Notes: generated from the letters alone by a model not told the origin. Counted from the first letter of the stretch, positions 26,997 to 38,197 are shown. The stretch is DNA of 64,000 nt from Nitratireductor indicus C115 (GCF_000300515.1 NZ_AMSI01000005.1:288309-352308), one strand, 5' to 3'. Numbers and translations: made by a program.

Positions 26997-28487
26997 TCAG
27001 CGGTTCGGCGTCTCGACTTCTTCCAGGCCCTTCATGTCCGCTGCCTCGCCTTCCTGCGTCTTTTCGGGAATGGCGAAAACCTGCCCCGGCCAGATGCGGT
27101 TGGGGTCCGATATCTGATCCTGATTTGCCAGATAGATCGTGGAGAAGCGGACACCGCGTCCATAAACGCGACGCGAGATCTGCCACAGCGTGTCTCCACG
27201 CCGGATGATCACGGAACCATCTACAGGTTCGAGCTTCGGCGCGGTCGTGGTTCCATCGGACGAAGCAGCGCCACCTTCTGCGACAGCAGGGGCCGCGGTC
27301 TCGCCATTACCGGCTGCAAACCTTTCCCCGGCAGGCTGCTGAGGCTGTGCGACAGCTGCCACCTGTTCACCCTCGGCACGGGTAAAGGGAACCGCCGCAC
27401 GCGCAATGACCGTACGGCCATCGGCAGACAGCATATCCGCGCGCACGATATAATCGCCAGCGGGAAGATCGCGCACCGCCTCGATCAGGAAACGCCCGCT
27501 GGACGGGGTCTCCGTCTCGCCCAGAAGGATTTCATTGGCATAGACGCGAATACGCGTATCGGGCTTGGCCGTGCCCGCAACGAAAATCTGGCGACCGTCG
27601 ATCTCCACCGCCTCGATATGCGGTTGCACTTCTTCTTTTGAAGGCTGGGCAGCGGTCTGAGGCTGGGTTGCCGGCGCCGGGATCGGCTGGGCTTGTGCAA
27701 TCGCGGCCTGCCCGTCGGCAGGAGCATCCTGCCGGGTATCAGCGATGTTCTTGTCTGTCGCGGAAGCCTCCGGGGCCTGCGCCATCGGCTGCTGAGGGGC
27801 AGCCGCCTGACCGGCGGGCTGTTCAGCCTGCCCCTCTTTTAGAGGCCCTTGCCCGACCGATGGGTTTTGCGGCTGCGCTTCCGGAACGGTGATCAGCTTG
27901 CTTGGGGCGCCGGGCCTGTCGACCAGGGCAAGAACCTGACCGTCGGCATTGTCGGGCACCGTCACGATAGCGGTTTCAATGGAATTGGCCGCGACATTGT
28001 CCTGCGTCGTCGCACGCAGCACGATCTGATAATCGCCCGGCGCGAGCGGCTCGTCGAGCACCGCAGCGAAATCGCCATTGGCCCCGCTCGTCGTCGTTCC
28101 CAAAACGCGGGTTCCCTGCAGTATCTCGACACGCGCATTGGCAGACGCCCGGCCGGCAACCACCATCGAGCCATCCGGTTCGACGCGCACGAGATCGAAG
28201 GAAGGGGGAGACACTTCTTGATTAGAGACCGCAGGTTCCTGGCCCTGCGGCTGCGCTTCCTGCATGGCGGGAGCATTTTCGGGCAAACGCCCGGTTTTCT
28301 GCTGCGCTCCGCTTTCGGCGGCGACACCCTTGTCATTTTCCGCCTGCGGCTGCGGCGCGACGGCCACCGTCTCGGAACGGCCTTTCATATAGGGTTCGAA
28401 AACGCCCATGAAATATGCCGAAACAACGCCGGCCGCGACCGCACCGATCGCGAACAGAAGCCCCTTGCTGAGAGGTGACAATGCCAT
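26997..28487 (-). CDS. LysM and Ig-like repeat envelope protein
   Basis: The 496-residue protein has an N-terminal membrane anchor (GLLFAIGAVAAGVVSAYF), a Gln/Pro/Ala-rich linker, two related Ig-like repeats of about 60 residues (VAGRASANARVEILQG... and VAGTAKPDTRIRVYAN..., each ending with a PAGDY or APGDY phrase) and a C-terminal LysM domain (VIIRRGDTLWQISRRVYG). It would sit in the inner membrane and bind peptidoglycan. Proteins of this layout are widespread in Rhizobiales; function unknown. ATG 28487 has CGGAG ten bases upstream; a GTG at 28532 is the alternative. Confidence 0.82.
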   Translation of the reverse strand: MALSPLSKGLLFAIGAVAAGVVSAYFMGVFEPYMKGRSETVAVAPQPQAENDKGVAAESGAQQKTGRLPENAPAMQEAQPQGQEPAVSNQEVSPPSFDLVRVEPDGSMVVAGRASANARVEILQGTRVLGTTTSGANGDFAAVLDEPLAPGDYQIVLRATTQDNVAANSIETAIVTVPDNADGQVLALVDRPGAPSKLITVPEAQPQNPSVGQGPLKEGQAEQPAGQAAAPQQPMAQAPEASATDKNIADTRQDAPADGQAAIAQAQPIPAPATQPQTAAQPSKEEVQPHIEAVEIDGRQIFVAGTAKPDTRIRVYANEILLGETETPSSGRFLIEAVRDLPAGDYIVRADMLSADGRTVIARAAVPFTRAEGEQVAAVAQPQQPAGERFAAGNGETAAPAVAEGGAASSDGTTTAPKLEPVDGSVIIRRGDTLWQISRRVYGRGVRFSTIYLANQDQISDPNRIWPGQVFAIPEKTQEGEAADMKGLEEVETPNR

Positions 28488-28597
28488 GAATTCAGCGCTC
28501 CGTTTTGATAACAGGCTGTAACGCTTTTTCACTGCTGCGACAAGAAAAAGCCTTTGACCACTTGACCATAAGCCCCGGCAGTAGAAGCAATAACCGA

Positions 28598-29209
28598 ATG
28601 AAAAAGATTGAGTCGGTTTGCGTCTATTGCGGTTCCAGCAACGGGCGCGATGAAAGCTATTTCCAGTCGGGCCTGATGCTCGGGCGCTCGCTCGCGCAGG
28701 CGAAGTTGCGCCTCGTCTATGGCGCCGGCACGAAGGGCATCATGGGTGCTGTGGCGCGCGGAACGAAGGAAGCCGGCGGCGTGGTGACTGGAATCATACC
28801 TAAATTCCTGATCCGCAAGGAGGCGCCGGAGATCGAGCTGACCCAGCTCGATGAGCTGATCGTCACAGATGACATGCACCAGCGCAAACATGCGATGTTC
28901 GAGCGCTCCGATGCCTTTGTCGCCCTGCCCGGTGGAATAGGGACGCTCGAAGAGATCGTCGAGATCATGACCTGGGCACAGCTTGCCCGTCATGACAAAC
29001 CCATCGTGTTTGCCAATATCGGCGGGTTCTGGAACCCGCTTCTGAAACTGATCGAGCACATGAAGGCGGAAGCTTTCGTCCATTCGGCGGGCCGCGTTCA
29101 GCCGCTGGTGGTCGACAAGGCCGAAGACATCGTTCCCGCCATCCTTGCGGCAGCGCGGAATGCAGCCCCGGCAAACGGGAATGACCGCGTCGAAGTGGAC
29201 AAGCTTTAG
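28598..29209 (+). CDS. LOG-family cytokinin riboside 5'-monophosphate phosphoribohydrolase
   Basis: The 203-residue Rossmann-like protein has CVYCGSSNG near the start, GAGTKGIMG and the active-site PGGIGTLEEIVE (111-122), with the Arg/Lys of MHQRKHAMFE. Family members hydrolyse nucleoside monophosphates at the N-glycosidic bond; the bacterial role is usually nucleotide salvage or housecleaning, and cytokinin synthesis in plant-associated species. The conserved KKIESVCVYCG fixes ATG 28598 over a 31-residue longer frame. The TAG stop is the first part of a repeat hairpin. Divergent from the LysM gene. Confidence 0.88.
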   Translation: MKKIESVCVYCGSSNGRDESYFQSGLMLGRSLAQAKLRLVYGAGTKGIMGAVARGTKEAGGVVTGIIPKFLIRKEAPEIELTQLDELIVTDDMHQRKHAMFERSDAFVALPGGIGTLEEIVEIMTWAQLARHDKPIVFANIGGFWNPLLKLIEHMKAEAFVHSAGRVQPLVVDKAEDIVPAILAAARNAAPANGNDRVEVDKL

Positions 29210-29243
29210 ATCGGTTTACCGTTTCACGGAAACCCTGCCGGCA
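29207..29243 (+). repeat. Partial mosaic repeat (first hairpin only)
   Basis: TAGATCGGTTTACCGTTTCACGG followed by AAACCCTGCC resembles the AGATCGGTTCA-GTTTCAC hairpin of copies B and C, with GGTTT/AAACC still pairing. Its first three bases are the stop codon of the LOG gene. The other modules are absent. Confidence 0.55.
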
Positions 29244-29404
29244 GTGACGCCGTGCGTGGTTCGACAAGCCTGTCATGGCCATGTCACGCAAATGACGCTC
29301 GGCTGTTACAGATAACTGGCTAAATGTTCCTGCAAATCGATTTCGGTTGCGTCCTGACCCCGGCCTCGCCGCGCCGCGACCCCCGTCCATCGGCAGAGCC
29401 GGAA

Positions 29405-29438
29405 TTGCCGCCTCCTTCGCGAGGCGGCTATTTTTTTG
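29405..29438 (+). terminator. Rho-independent terminator between LOG and rarD
   Basis: Perfect 8-base stem GCCGCCTC / GAGGCGGC with loop CTTCGC, followed by TATTTTTTTG. It serves rightward transcripts from the LOG gene and overlaps the last codons of the leftward rarD gene (Lys-Lys-stop are encoded by the complement of the T-run), so it may be partly bidirectional. Confidence 0.85.
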
Positions 29439-30342
29439 CCGCGATCAGGTCCTTCAGCAACGGCCCGCTATAGATCGCGAGCGCCACCCAGATCAGCGCG
29501 AAGGCAAACGCCTTGACCGTGTCGAAAGGCTCACGGAAGACGAAAACGGCAATCAGGAAGATCAGGGTCGGCGCGGTGTACTGCATGATGCCTATGGTCG
29601 AATAGCGCAAAAGCTTGGCCCCGAAGGCAAAAAGAATGAGCGGGATTGCCGTGGCAGGTCCGAGCGCCATCAGGAGGAAAATGTCCATTGGCTGCGAGGC
29701 CAGAAAATGGCTGTCGCCAGAGGCCACGGTCCAGAAAATGTAGGCAAGCGCCGGCGGAGTGAGCAGAAGAACCTCGAGGAAGAACCCCTGGCTTGGGCCA
29801 ATCGGCAGCGTCTTTCGCAGGAACCCATAGGAAGCGAAGCTGAGGGCCAGAACGAGCGATATCCATGGCAGGCCGCCGGCATTCACCGTGAGGATGACCA
29901 CTGCAAGCGTTGCAAGACCGACGGCCACGAACTGATAGCCCTTCAAACGCTCTCCAAGGAAGAGTGCCCCGAGCGCGACGTTTACCAGCGGGTTGATGTA
30001 ATAGCCCAGCGCGGTTTCCACCGTGCGATGGGTAGCGATTGCATAGACATAGGTTCCCCAGTTGCAGGAGATTACGGCTGCAGTGAGTGCGGCCATGGCA
30101 AGTGTGCGCGGGGAGCGCAGTGCACGCTTGATGTCGGCGGTGCGCCCGAGCATGAACAGCACCGCCGCCGCGACCGGCACGGACCACACAATGCGATGGG
30201 CGACGATTTCCAAAGCCGGAATATGCACCACCGCCTTCATGTAAAGTGGCAGGAACCCCCAGAAAACATAGGAGGACAGAGCAAACAGGAAGCCACGCAG
30301 GGCGTCGTTCTGCGCGGCGGGCGCGGATGCCGTATCGCTCAT
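29428..30342 (-). CDS. rarD: EamA-family transporter RarD
   Basis: The 304-residue protein has ten predicted membrane segments in two EamA repeats and the RarD-type phrases ALRGFLFALSSYVFWGFLPLYMK, HRIVWSVP, NWGTYVYAI and ALGYYINPLVNVALG. RarD was named for a chloramphenicol-sensitive phenotype; its transport substrate is not known. It ends on the terminator described at 29405-29438 and lies 110 bases downstream of citramalate synthase, separated by a hairpin, so it probably has its own promoter. Confidence 0.9.
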   Translation of the reverse strand: MSDTASAPAAQNDALRGFLFALSSYVFWGFLPLYMKAVVHIPALEIVAHRIVWSVPVAAAVLFMLGRTADIKRALRSPRTLAMAALTAAVISCNWGTYVYAIATHRTVETALGYYINPLVNVALGALFLGERLKGYQFVAVGLATLAVVILTVNAGGLPWISLVLALSFASYGFLRKTLPIGPSQGFFLEVLLLTPPALAYIFWTVASGDSHFLASQPMDIFLLMALGPATAIPLILFAFGAKLLRYSTIGIMQYTAPTLIFLIAVFVFREPFDTVKAFAFALIWVALAIYSGPLLKDLIAAKK

Positions 30343-30363
30343 GGGATATCCTCAAACCGAAAC

Positions 30364-30389
30364 GGGACCGCCCTCTTCGGCACGGTCCC
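30364..30389 (-). terminator. Candidate terminator after citramalate synthase
   Basis: Perfect 7-base stem GGGACCG / CGGTCCC with a 12-base loop, followed on the minus strand by GTTTCGGTTT. It lies in the 110-base gap between cimA and rarD, about 65 bases after the cimA stop, and 20 bases before the rarD ATG, so it could also act as a leader structure for rarD. Confidence 0.45.
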
Positions 30390-30452
30390 TCGTGAAATCC
30401 ACTGTCTCACGGAAACCAACCCGCGATCCAATTCAAATTATTGGTCCAATGA

Positions 30453-32069
30453 TCAATCCGGCTTGGGCGCGGGGTTCTCGCGGTTGCGGACCAGCTTGTA
30501 GACGATCGAATCCATCAGCGCCTGGAAGGAAGCATCGATGATGTTGTCGGAGACGCCCACGGTCGACCAGCGCGCCCCGGTGGAATCGAAGGATTCGATC
30601 AGAACGCGTGTGATCGCCTCCGTGCCACCGTTCAGAATACGCACCTTGTAATCGGCCAGCGCCAGATCGGCGATCTCGCGCTGATACTTGCCGAGATCCT
30701 TGCGCAGCGCGATATCGAGCGCATTGACCGGGCCATGCCCCTCGGCGACCGACATCAGCGTCTCGCCGTCCACCGTCACACGGACCACCGCTTCCGAAAC
30801 CGACTTCAGTTGTCCGTTGGCATCGAAGCGGCGCTCGACCATGCAGCGAAATCCGTCCACCTTGAAGAACTCCGGCACATGCCCAAGCGTGCGGCGGGCA
30901 AGGAGTTCGAAACTCGCATCCGCTCCCTCATAGGCATAGCCTTCCGCCTCGCGTTCCTTGACGAGCGCGATCAGCGTGTCGAGGCGTGGATCGGCCTTGT
31001 CGACCGCAATGCCGCGCCGCTTCAATTCAGCGATGAAATTGGACTTGCCACCCTGGTCCGACACCATGACGCGGCGGCGGTTGCCGACCGTTTCGGGCGG
31101 TACATGCTCGTAGGTTTCAGGCTCCTTCAGAACGGCTGAGGCGTGAATGCCAGCCTTGGTGGCGAAGGCCGATGCGCCGACATAAGGCGCCTGCGCATTG
31201 GGTGCGCGGTTCAAAAGCTCGTCGAAGGCATGGGACAGGCGCGTGATGTCGGCGAGCCTGTCGGGAGAAAGGCCGGTCACGAAACGGTCCGCATAGGCGG
31301 GCTTGAGCATCAGGGTCGGCAGAATCGTGATCAGGTTGGCATTGCCGCAGCGTTCACCAATGCCGTTCATCGTTCCCTGCACCTGACGGACGCCGGCCTC
31401 GACCGCTGCAAGCGAATTGGCAACGGCCTGGCCCGTGTCATCGTGGGCGTGGATGCCCAGATGGTCGCCCGGAATACCCGCGGCAATCACCGTTTCGACG
31501 ATGCTGCGGATTTCCGGCGGCTGCGTGCCGCCATTGGTGTCGCACAGAACCACCCAGCGGCTTCCGGCTTCATAGGCTGCCCTGGCGCAGGCAAGCGCAT
31601 ATTCCGGATTGGCCTTATAGCCGTCGAAGAAATGCTCGCAATCGACCATCGTCTCCTTGCCGGCAGCCACCGATGCCTCGACCGAAGCACGGATCGATTC
31701 CAGGTTCTCGTCATTGGTGCAGCCGAGCGCCACACGCACATGATAATCCCAGCTCTTGGCGACGAAGCAGATGGCATCGCTTTCGGCCCGAATGAGTGCC
31801 GCCAGTCCCGGATCGTTGGAGGCTGAAACACCGGCGCGCTTGGTCATCCCGAAGGCTACGAAGGCGGCGTCCCGCGTCCGTTTCTGCGCGAAGAATGCGG
31901 TGTCGGTGGGATTTGCGCCCGGATAGCCGCCCTCGACATAATCGAAGCCGAACGCATCGAGCATGCGCGCGACCGCAATCTTGTCCTCGACAGAGAAATC
32001 GACGCCCGGCGTCTGCTGCCCGTCACGCAATGTCGTGTCGAAGAGATAGATCCGTTCCTTGGATGCCAT
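30453..32069 (-). CDS. cimA: (R)-citramalate synthase (CimA type)
   Basis: The enzyme condenses pyruvate with acetyl-CoA to citramalate, a threonine-independent route to 2-oxobutyrate and isoleucine. The 538-residue protein has the DRE-TIM signature YLFDTTLRDGQQTPGVDF, CDTNGGTQP, HAHDDTGQAVANSLAA and a C-terminal regulatory LeuA-dimer-like domain (from about residue 390). The substitution DTNGG and the overall length follow the TIGR00977 citramalate group rather than LeuA or homocitrate synthase. ATG 32069 has AAGGAA eight bases upstream; the longer frame runs into pip. Confidence 0.9.
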   Translation of the reverse strand: MASKERIYLFDTTLRDGQQTPGVDFSVEDKIAVARMLDAFGFDYVEGGYPGANPTDTAFFAQKRTRDAAFVAFGMTKRAGVSASNDPGLAALIRAESDAICFVAKSWDYHVRVALGCTNDENLESIRASVEASVAAGKETMVDCEHFFDGYKANPEYALACARAAYEAGSRWVVLCDTNGGTQPPEIRSIVETVIAAGIPGDHLGIHAHDDTGQAVANSLAAVEAGVRQVQGTMNGIGERCGNANLITILPTLMLKPAYADRFVTGLSPDRLADITRLSHAFDELLNRAPNAQAPYVGASAFATKAGIHASAVLKEPETYEHVPPETVGNRRRVMVSDQGGKSNFIAELKRRGIAVDKADPRLDTLIALVKEREAEGYAYEGADASFELLARRTLGHVPEFFKVDGFRCMVERRFDANGQLKSVSEAVVRVTVDGETLMSVAEGHGPVNALDIALRKDLGKYQREIADLALADYKVRILNGGTEAITRVLIESFDSTGARWSTVGVSDNIIDASFQALMDSIVYKLVRNRENPAPKPD

Positions 32070-32170
32070 TGTATTTCCTTTTCCGCGCGGCGGTTTTCTG
32101 TGGTCTTCCGCCGTCATTTTCCGCCCCGAGACGGGCGGGCTGTGTCCGTCATAATCCGTGCCGGATCCAT

Positions 32171-33608
<1,438 letters not shown>

Positions 33609-33612
<4 letters not shown>

Positions 33613-34100
33613 GAGTTTTCCTCCACCGGCCATTCAGCCGTGTCATGATCGGGATGCTGGTAGGAAACGAGCGAACGCAAAAACTCGACCGCCTGGGGAT
33701 CGTCCAACGAACTGTGCCCCGGCAGGCGGGATATAGTGTCGGTATAGGGCAATTTACCCTCAAGCCCCCATTGCACCGCAGGGGCAATCTCATCGGGGTG
33801 ATCGAAGGCGGCAATGGCGACCGCCATGCCGTCCGGCGCCTCGTAGGTGAGAGGGGTTCCGCATTCGGAGCAGAAGCCGCGCCGCACGTGGTTGGATGAC
33901 CGGAAGCGCTTCGGTTCGTTGCGGACCCAGGAAAGCCGCGCCTCGCGAACCGAGACCAGCGGCAGCATGAAGTTTCCGCTCGCTTTCTGGCACATACGGC
34001 AATGGCAGACCGAGGCCTCGCCAAGCGCACCTTCGATGTGGAAGCGAACCGCGCCACACTGGCATCCGCCGGAATAGACGGGCTTGTTGTCGAGGCTCAT
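33609..34100 (-). CDS. GFA domain protein, copy 2
   Basis: Another 163-residue protein with GGCQCGAVRFHIEG, VCHCRMCQK, GFCSECGTPLTYE and the tail SYQHPDHDTAEWP. It is the paralogue of the neighbour at 33121-33612; both share RFRSSN and the C-terminal phrase, so a tandem duplication is likely. It lies 17 bases downstream of the VOC gene, giving the order cysS and VOC followed by GFA, GFA and pip in reverse reading (all leftward, with GFA-2 upstream of GFA-1). Function inferred only at the family level. Confidence 0.85.
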
Positions 34101-34117
34101 TGAAACTCCCCTTCCCC

Positions 34118-34501
34118 CTATTCGGGCCTGTGGCAGACGGCTTCGATATTGTTGCCATCCGGATCGAACACGAAGGCGCCGTAGTAATCTGGATGATAGT
34201 GCGGCCTGAGGCCGGGAGCACCATTGTCCCTGCCGCCTGCTTCAAGGGCGGCCTTGTGAAAGGCATCGACCTCGGCACGCGTTGCGGCCGTGAACGCCAC
34301 ATGTTTCGGCTCGCCGGCGGCGCTCCCCTCGCTCAGCCAATAGACCGGCCGGTCGCGCCCATAACCACCCACCTTCATGCCGCCGGTGAATTCCGCCGGC
34401 ACCATCATCAGAAGCGAGGCGCCGAGCGGCGCCATGGCCTTGTCATAGAATGCCTTCGCGCGGTCGAAATCCGCGACCCGAATGCCGATATGATCGATCA
34501 C
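34118..34501 (-). CDS. VOC-family (glyoxalase/bleomycin resistance-like) protein
   Basis: The 127-residue protein begins [20 protein letters not shown], the typical first beta-alpha-beta module, and ends with the second module ([20 protein letters not shown]), whose Glu and the first His would be metal ligands. The start is GTG and overlaps the cysS stop by four bases (GTGA), so translation is coupled to cysteinyl-tRNA synthetase. VOC proteins act on many small molecules; the substrate cannot be told. Linkage to GFA genes hints at aldehyde or thiol chemistry, as inference. Confidence 0.83.
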   Translation of the reverse strand: MIDHIGIRVADFDRAKAFYDKAMAPLGASLLMMVPAEFTGGMKVGGYGRDRPVYWLSEGSAAGEPKHVAFTAATRAEVDAFHKAALEAGGRDNGAPGLRPHYHPDYYGAFVFDPDGNNIEAVCHRPE

Positions 34502-35973
34502 CGTTTCACCTCCCAGCGCGTCCGGCGGTCGCCGGTTTCAGGGTCCTTGTAGTCCATCAGCTGAATGTTCTGTGCCGTAAGCTCATCGCGGAGGCGGTCG
34601 GCTTCGGCGAAATTCTTTTCCCGCAGATGCCGCAAACGCTCTTCCACCAGTGCGTCCACCGCACCGGTATCGATATCCGCACCCGAAGCCTTGGCGGCGA
34701 ACCAATCGCTTTCAGTGGAAGGCAGAAGCCCCAGGAGCCCGGCGCCCGCCTTGAGTGCGGCGCGGGCAGCCTCATTGCCCTTTGCCGCCTCGCCCCGCAG
34801 CTCGTGCAGGACAGCAATCGCGCCGGTGGTGCCCAGATCGTCGCACAGCGCAGCAAGCACGGTCGCGCAATCGCCACCGTCCACGGCCAGATCGCCCACC
34901 GCACGATACCAACCGTCGAGAACGGCTTCGGCCTCCTCCAGCTTGCGCACGGAAAAATCGATTGGCTCGCGGTAATGCGTCATCAGCATCGCAAGCCGCA
35001 GCACCTCACCGGACCAGGAACGGCCGCCGAACTTCTCCGTCGCCAGCAATTCATGAATGGTGATGAAATTGCCCTCGGATTTCGACATCTTGCGGCCTTC
35101 CACCTGAAGGAACCCGTTATGCATCCAGTAGCGCGCCATGCGGTCGGTGCCGTGGGCGCAGCAGGATTGAGCGATCTCGTTCTCGTGATGCGGGAAGATC
35201 AGGTCCAGCCCGCCTCCGTGAATGTCGAAGACCTCGCCAAGATAGGCGGCAGACATGGCCGAGCACTCGATATGCCAACCCGGGCGACCGCGGATTGCAA
35301 GGGGAGCGCCGGCGATGGTGAACTGCGCGTCCCAGCCCGGCTCTTCGGGCGAAGAAGCCTTCCACAACACGAAATCGGCGGGATTCTTCTTGTGCGCCTC
35401 GACGGCCACGCGGGCGCCAGCCTGCTGGTCTTCGAGCTTGCGGCGGGAAAGACCGCCATAGGTGGGCATGGATTCCGTGTCGAAAAGGATTTCGCCTTTC
35501 GCCTCATAGGCATGGCCACGATCGATAAGAGATTGAATCAAGCTCGCCATATCCGTCAGTCCATCGGTGCGTGGCAAAACGAATTCTGTGGCGCGCGGCT
35601 CGATCGTGGGTGTGAGGCAGCCGAGCGCGGCGACATCGGCGTGATACTGATCCGCCGTCTTTTCGGTCACGGCGCGGATCGCCTCATTCAGTGGCAGAGC
35701 GGGATAATCGCGGCGCGCACGCGCATTGATCTTGTCGTCCACGTCGGTGATGTTGCGCACATAGGTCACGTGGTCGGCACCATAAAGATGGCGCAGCAGC
35801 CGGAACAGAACGTCGAAGACGATGGCAGGTCGGGCATTGCCGATATGCGCGTAGTCATAGACGGTGGGACCGCAGACATACATGCGCACATTGTCGGCAT
35901 CGAAGGGAACGAAGTCTTCCCTGGCGCGGGTCAGCGTGTTGTAGACCCTGAGGCCCTTGAAACCATCCGTCAT
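34498..35973 (-). CDS. cysS: Cysteinyl-tRNA synthetase
   Basis: CysS charges tRNA-Cys. The 491-residue class I enzyme has the HIGH-like motif HIGNARP after [11 protein letters not shown], the zinc Cys/His set (C in [22 protein letters not shown]) and the KMSKS loop [13 protein letters not shown] 35973 has GGAAGG about six bases upstream; the longer frame is unconserved. It heads a leftward run with the VOC and GFA genes. Length is near the 461 of E. coli with a small insertion in the C-terminal half. Confidence 0.97.
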   Translation of the reverse strand: MTDGFKGLRVYNTLTRAREDFVPFDADNVRMYVCGPTVYDYAHIGNARPAIVFDVLFRLLRHLYGADHVTYVRNITDVDDKINARARRDYPALPLNEAIRAVTEKTADQYHADVAALGCLTPTIEPRATEFVLPRTDGLTDMASLIQSLIDRGHAYEAKGEILFDTESMPTYGGLSRRKLEDQQAGARVAVEAHKKNPADFVLWKASSPEEPGWDAQFTIAGAPLAIRGRPGWHIECSAMSAAYLGEVFDIHGGGLDLIFPHHENEIAQSCCAHGTDRMARYWMHNGFLQVEGRKMSKSEGNFITIHELLATEKFGGRSWSGEVLRLAMLMTHYREPIDFSVRKLEEAEAVLDGWYRAVGDLAVDGGDCATVLAALCDDLGTTGAIAVLHELRGEAAKGNEAARAALKAGAGLLGLLPSTESDWFAAKASGADIDTGAVDALVEERLRHLREKNFAEADRLRDELTAQNIQLMDYKDPETGDRRTRWEVKR

Positions 35974-36459
35974 GCTCGCCTTCCGTCTCCGAATTTCCGT
36001 TTCACCCGCCACGGCCACATGCCCGCGACCGCGCAAACGCCCTGCAACAGGAAACCATCAAACGGCGACAGGCAACCAGGGCCGTCTGGCCTGGGCGTTT
36101 TTCTCTTCAGTGTGAGGGGCGAAAACGTCCGGACCAGCGGTGAGGCGCTAGCCGATAATGCAAATGCCGGTGATGGCGCAAAGCGTTTTCATGGCCGTTC
36201 TTATCGCCGCCGCAGCGAAAGCCGTCAAGACAAAAGGTGGAGATGAAGGCCCACCTGAAAGACTGGGGATGAGAGGCGGCCGAAAGGCTCCAACGCCAAT
36301 CAACCGTTGCCTTCAAGCCACGTTTGTGAAGGAAATATTAAGGCTGCTGCTGCAATTTTAGCAATGTGTCTTGCCGCAGGAAGCGCCTCGTCAAGATTTT
36401 GTCGGATTCGATCCCCACCTGCGCGGACAGACGACAACGCGGTATCAAGGATTGAGAGT
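35974..36459. other. Gene-poor spacer upstream of cysS (486 bases)
   Basis: No convincing gene on either strand. Two short frames (36158-36361 rightward, 36107-36316 leftward) lack ribosome sites and family likeness. An imperfect hairpin with a following T5 run lies at about 36078-36110 (CCAGGGCC-GTCT-GGCCTGG). The left part should hold the cysS promoter. Confidence 0.5.
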
Positions 36460-36630
36460 ATGCCCCGCGAAACAAGCAAGCCAGTAGCCCAGAACCCACA
36501 AAAGGAACATGAGCTGCTCAGCCAGTATCACGCGGTTGGGCCGGCGGCCATTGCCGCCGCCCTACAGTGCAAGGCCGACAAGCCGGCGGAAACGCCGCGG
36601 CCGAGCCATTATACCACCCAGACCGATTGA
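36460..36630 (+). CDS. Small hypothetical protein (56 residues)
   Basis: ATG at 36460 is preceded by AAGGA with an 8-base spacer, the best ribosome site in this gap. The product starts MPRETSKPVAQNPQKEHELL and contains QYHAVGPAAIAAALQ, a plausible amphipathic helix, then a Pro/Thr-rich tail. No signal peptide or membrane segment. I do not recognise a named family. It stands alone, 263 bases upstream of the FAD oxidoreductase, with a small CGCCC-TTTC-GGGCG hairpin after its stop. Confidence 0.6.
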   Translation: MPRETSKPVAQNPQKEHELLSQYHAVGPAAIAAALQCKADKPAETPRPSHYTTQTD

Positions 36631-36892
36631 ACCGCAGAACGCCCTTTCGGGCGCCGGGTGACTTCCATCCGGAAAAATCGCGGTCAAACGGCGGGTAGCG
36701 GCATCGCTTGCATTTCGGCAGGCGAGAGCGGCGCGACGGGCTCCAGCATACGCCTTCCGGCGCGGCTGGCATTTTCGATGCGCCAACGGCATTGGATGAT
36801 GCATTTTTTTCGCTTGGATGCGTGCGGGCGGACATGAGATGCGTGTACTTTCACCATGTCGTCCGCAAGGGCGTCCAGAAGGTCACCGCGCC

Positions 36893-38176
36893 ATGAAGAA
36901 CGATCCGCTTTCCCACGGCCTTTGGGAAAAGACCGCCCCCCCTGCCCCACAAACCGTATCCCTGGCAAGCGAGCTCCGCGCCGCCGTGGCAATCGTCGGC
37001 GGCGGCTTCACCGGACTTTCGGCTGCGCTGCATCTCGCGGAAGCCGGCGTCGACGCGGTGGTGATCGAGGCGGAAGAGATCGGTTTCGGCGGCTCGGGCC
37101 GCAATGTGGGGCTCGTCAATGCGGGCATGTGGGTCATGCCCGACGACCTGCCCGCAATCCTCGGTACGGACTATGGCGAACGGCTTTTGAAACTCCTGGG
37201 CGATGCGCCCCAAGCCGTTTTCGATCTGGTAAAGCGCCATGACATGGACTGCGAGGCGGTTCACAAAGGGACACTGCATTGCGCGGTCGGTGCATCCGGC
37301 CTCAAACAGCTGGAAGAGCGGGCCCGGCAATGGGCGGCGCGGGGTGCGCCCGTCCGGCTGCTCGATGCGCGAGAGACGGCAAGACGTGTCGGCACCGGCG
37401 CCTATTCCGGGGCGCTGCTCGATGAGCGCGCCGGCACGATCCAGCCGCTCGCCTATGTACGGGGCCTTGCCGATGCGGCGGTCCGCGCAGGGGCCCGCGT
37501 TTTCACGGGTTCGCGCGTGGAGCGCGCCGAGAGGAACGGAGCGGGCTGGCGCATCGTTACCAAAGACGGTGCAGTGACAGCGGACAAGGTTATCGTTGCC
37601 ACCAATGCCTATACCACTTCGCCATGGCCTGAAGTGCGGACGGAGCTCGTTCACCTCCCCTATTTCAACTTCGCAACACCACCGCTGCCTGCATCGGCGC
37701 GCGAACGCATTCTGCCGGGGCTCGAAGGCGCATGGGACACAAAGCAGATTCTAACGTCCTATCGCTGGGACAAGGCAGGAAGGCTCGTGTTCGGCAGCGT
37801 CGGTGCGCTGAAAGGGACCGGCCGCACCGTTCACCGGAAATGGGCTGAACGTGCCATGACGCGGCTCTTTCCCGAATTGAAAGGCGTGGCTTTCGAGAGC
37901 GCCTGGTACGGACAGATCGGCATGACGGCAGATCACCTGCCGCGGTTTCACCGGCTTTCGGAAAATGTGGTCGGATTTTCCGGGTATAATGGGCGCGGCA
38001 TCGGACCGGGAACTGTTTTTGGTAAAACACTTGCCGAACTCGCGTCGGGCACACGTACGGATGCGGAGCTTCCCCTCCCCGTTACCAAGCCCGGCGTCCG
38101 GGCTTTCCGTCCGATCTACGAAAGCGTTTACCGCTATGGCTCGGAAGCTGCCCATCTCGCAGGCATGCTCGGCTGA
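36893..38176 (+). CDS. FAD-dependent amino acid/amine oxidoreductase (DAO family)
   Basis: The 427-residue flavoprotein starts with a short leader ending in TVSLASELRA, then the dinucleotide fold VAIVGGGFTGLSAALHLAEAG and GFGGSGRNVGLVNAG, followed by a substrate half with the late FAD site GYNGRGIGPGT. The outline matches PuuB/glycine oxidase-like D-amino-acid oxidase relatives, including gamma-glutamylputrescine oxidase; the substrate is not determined by the sequence. ATG 36893 has GAAGG about ten bases upstream. Single-gene unit. Confidence 0.88.
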   Translation: MKNDPLSHGLWEKTAPPAPQTVSLASELRAAVAIVGGGFTGLSAALHLAEAGVDAVVIEAEEIGFGGSGRNVGLVNAGMWVMPDDLPAILGTDYGERLLKLLGDAPQAVFDLVKRHDMDCEAVHKGTLHCAVGASGLKQLEERARQWAARGAPVRLLDARETARRVGTGAYSGALLDERAGTIQPLAYVRGLADAAVRAGARVFTGSRVERAERNGAGWRIVTKDGAVTADKVIVATNAYTTSPWPEVRTELVHLPYFNFATPPLPASARERILPGLEGAWDTKQILTSYRWDKAGRLVFGSVGALKGTGRTVHRKWAERAMTRLFPELKGVAFESAWYGQIGMTADHLPRFHRLSENVVGFSGYNGRGIGPGTVFGKTLAELASGTRTDAELPLPVTKPGVRAFRPIYESVYRYGSEAAHLAGMLG

Positions 38177-38197
38177 TACGATGCTTCAGGGGGCATC

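Noticed and set aside
36078-36110. Rho-independent terminator in the spacer upstream of cysS
   Set aside because: The stem has a bulge and there is no rightward gene to end; kept only as a remark in the spacer entry.
34450-36246. 598-codon plus-strand frame over cysS
   Set aside because: Opposite strand of cysS and VOC; no homology or start signal.
36158-36361. 67-codon frame with a hydrophobic N terminus
   Set aside because: No ribosome site, no conserved features, and followed by unconserved Gly/Arg-rich sequence.
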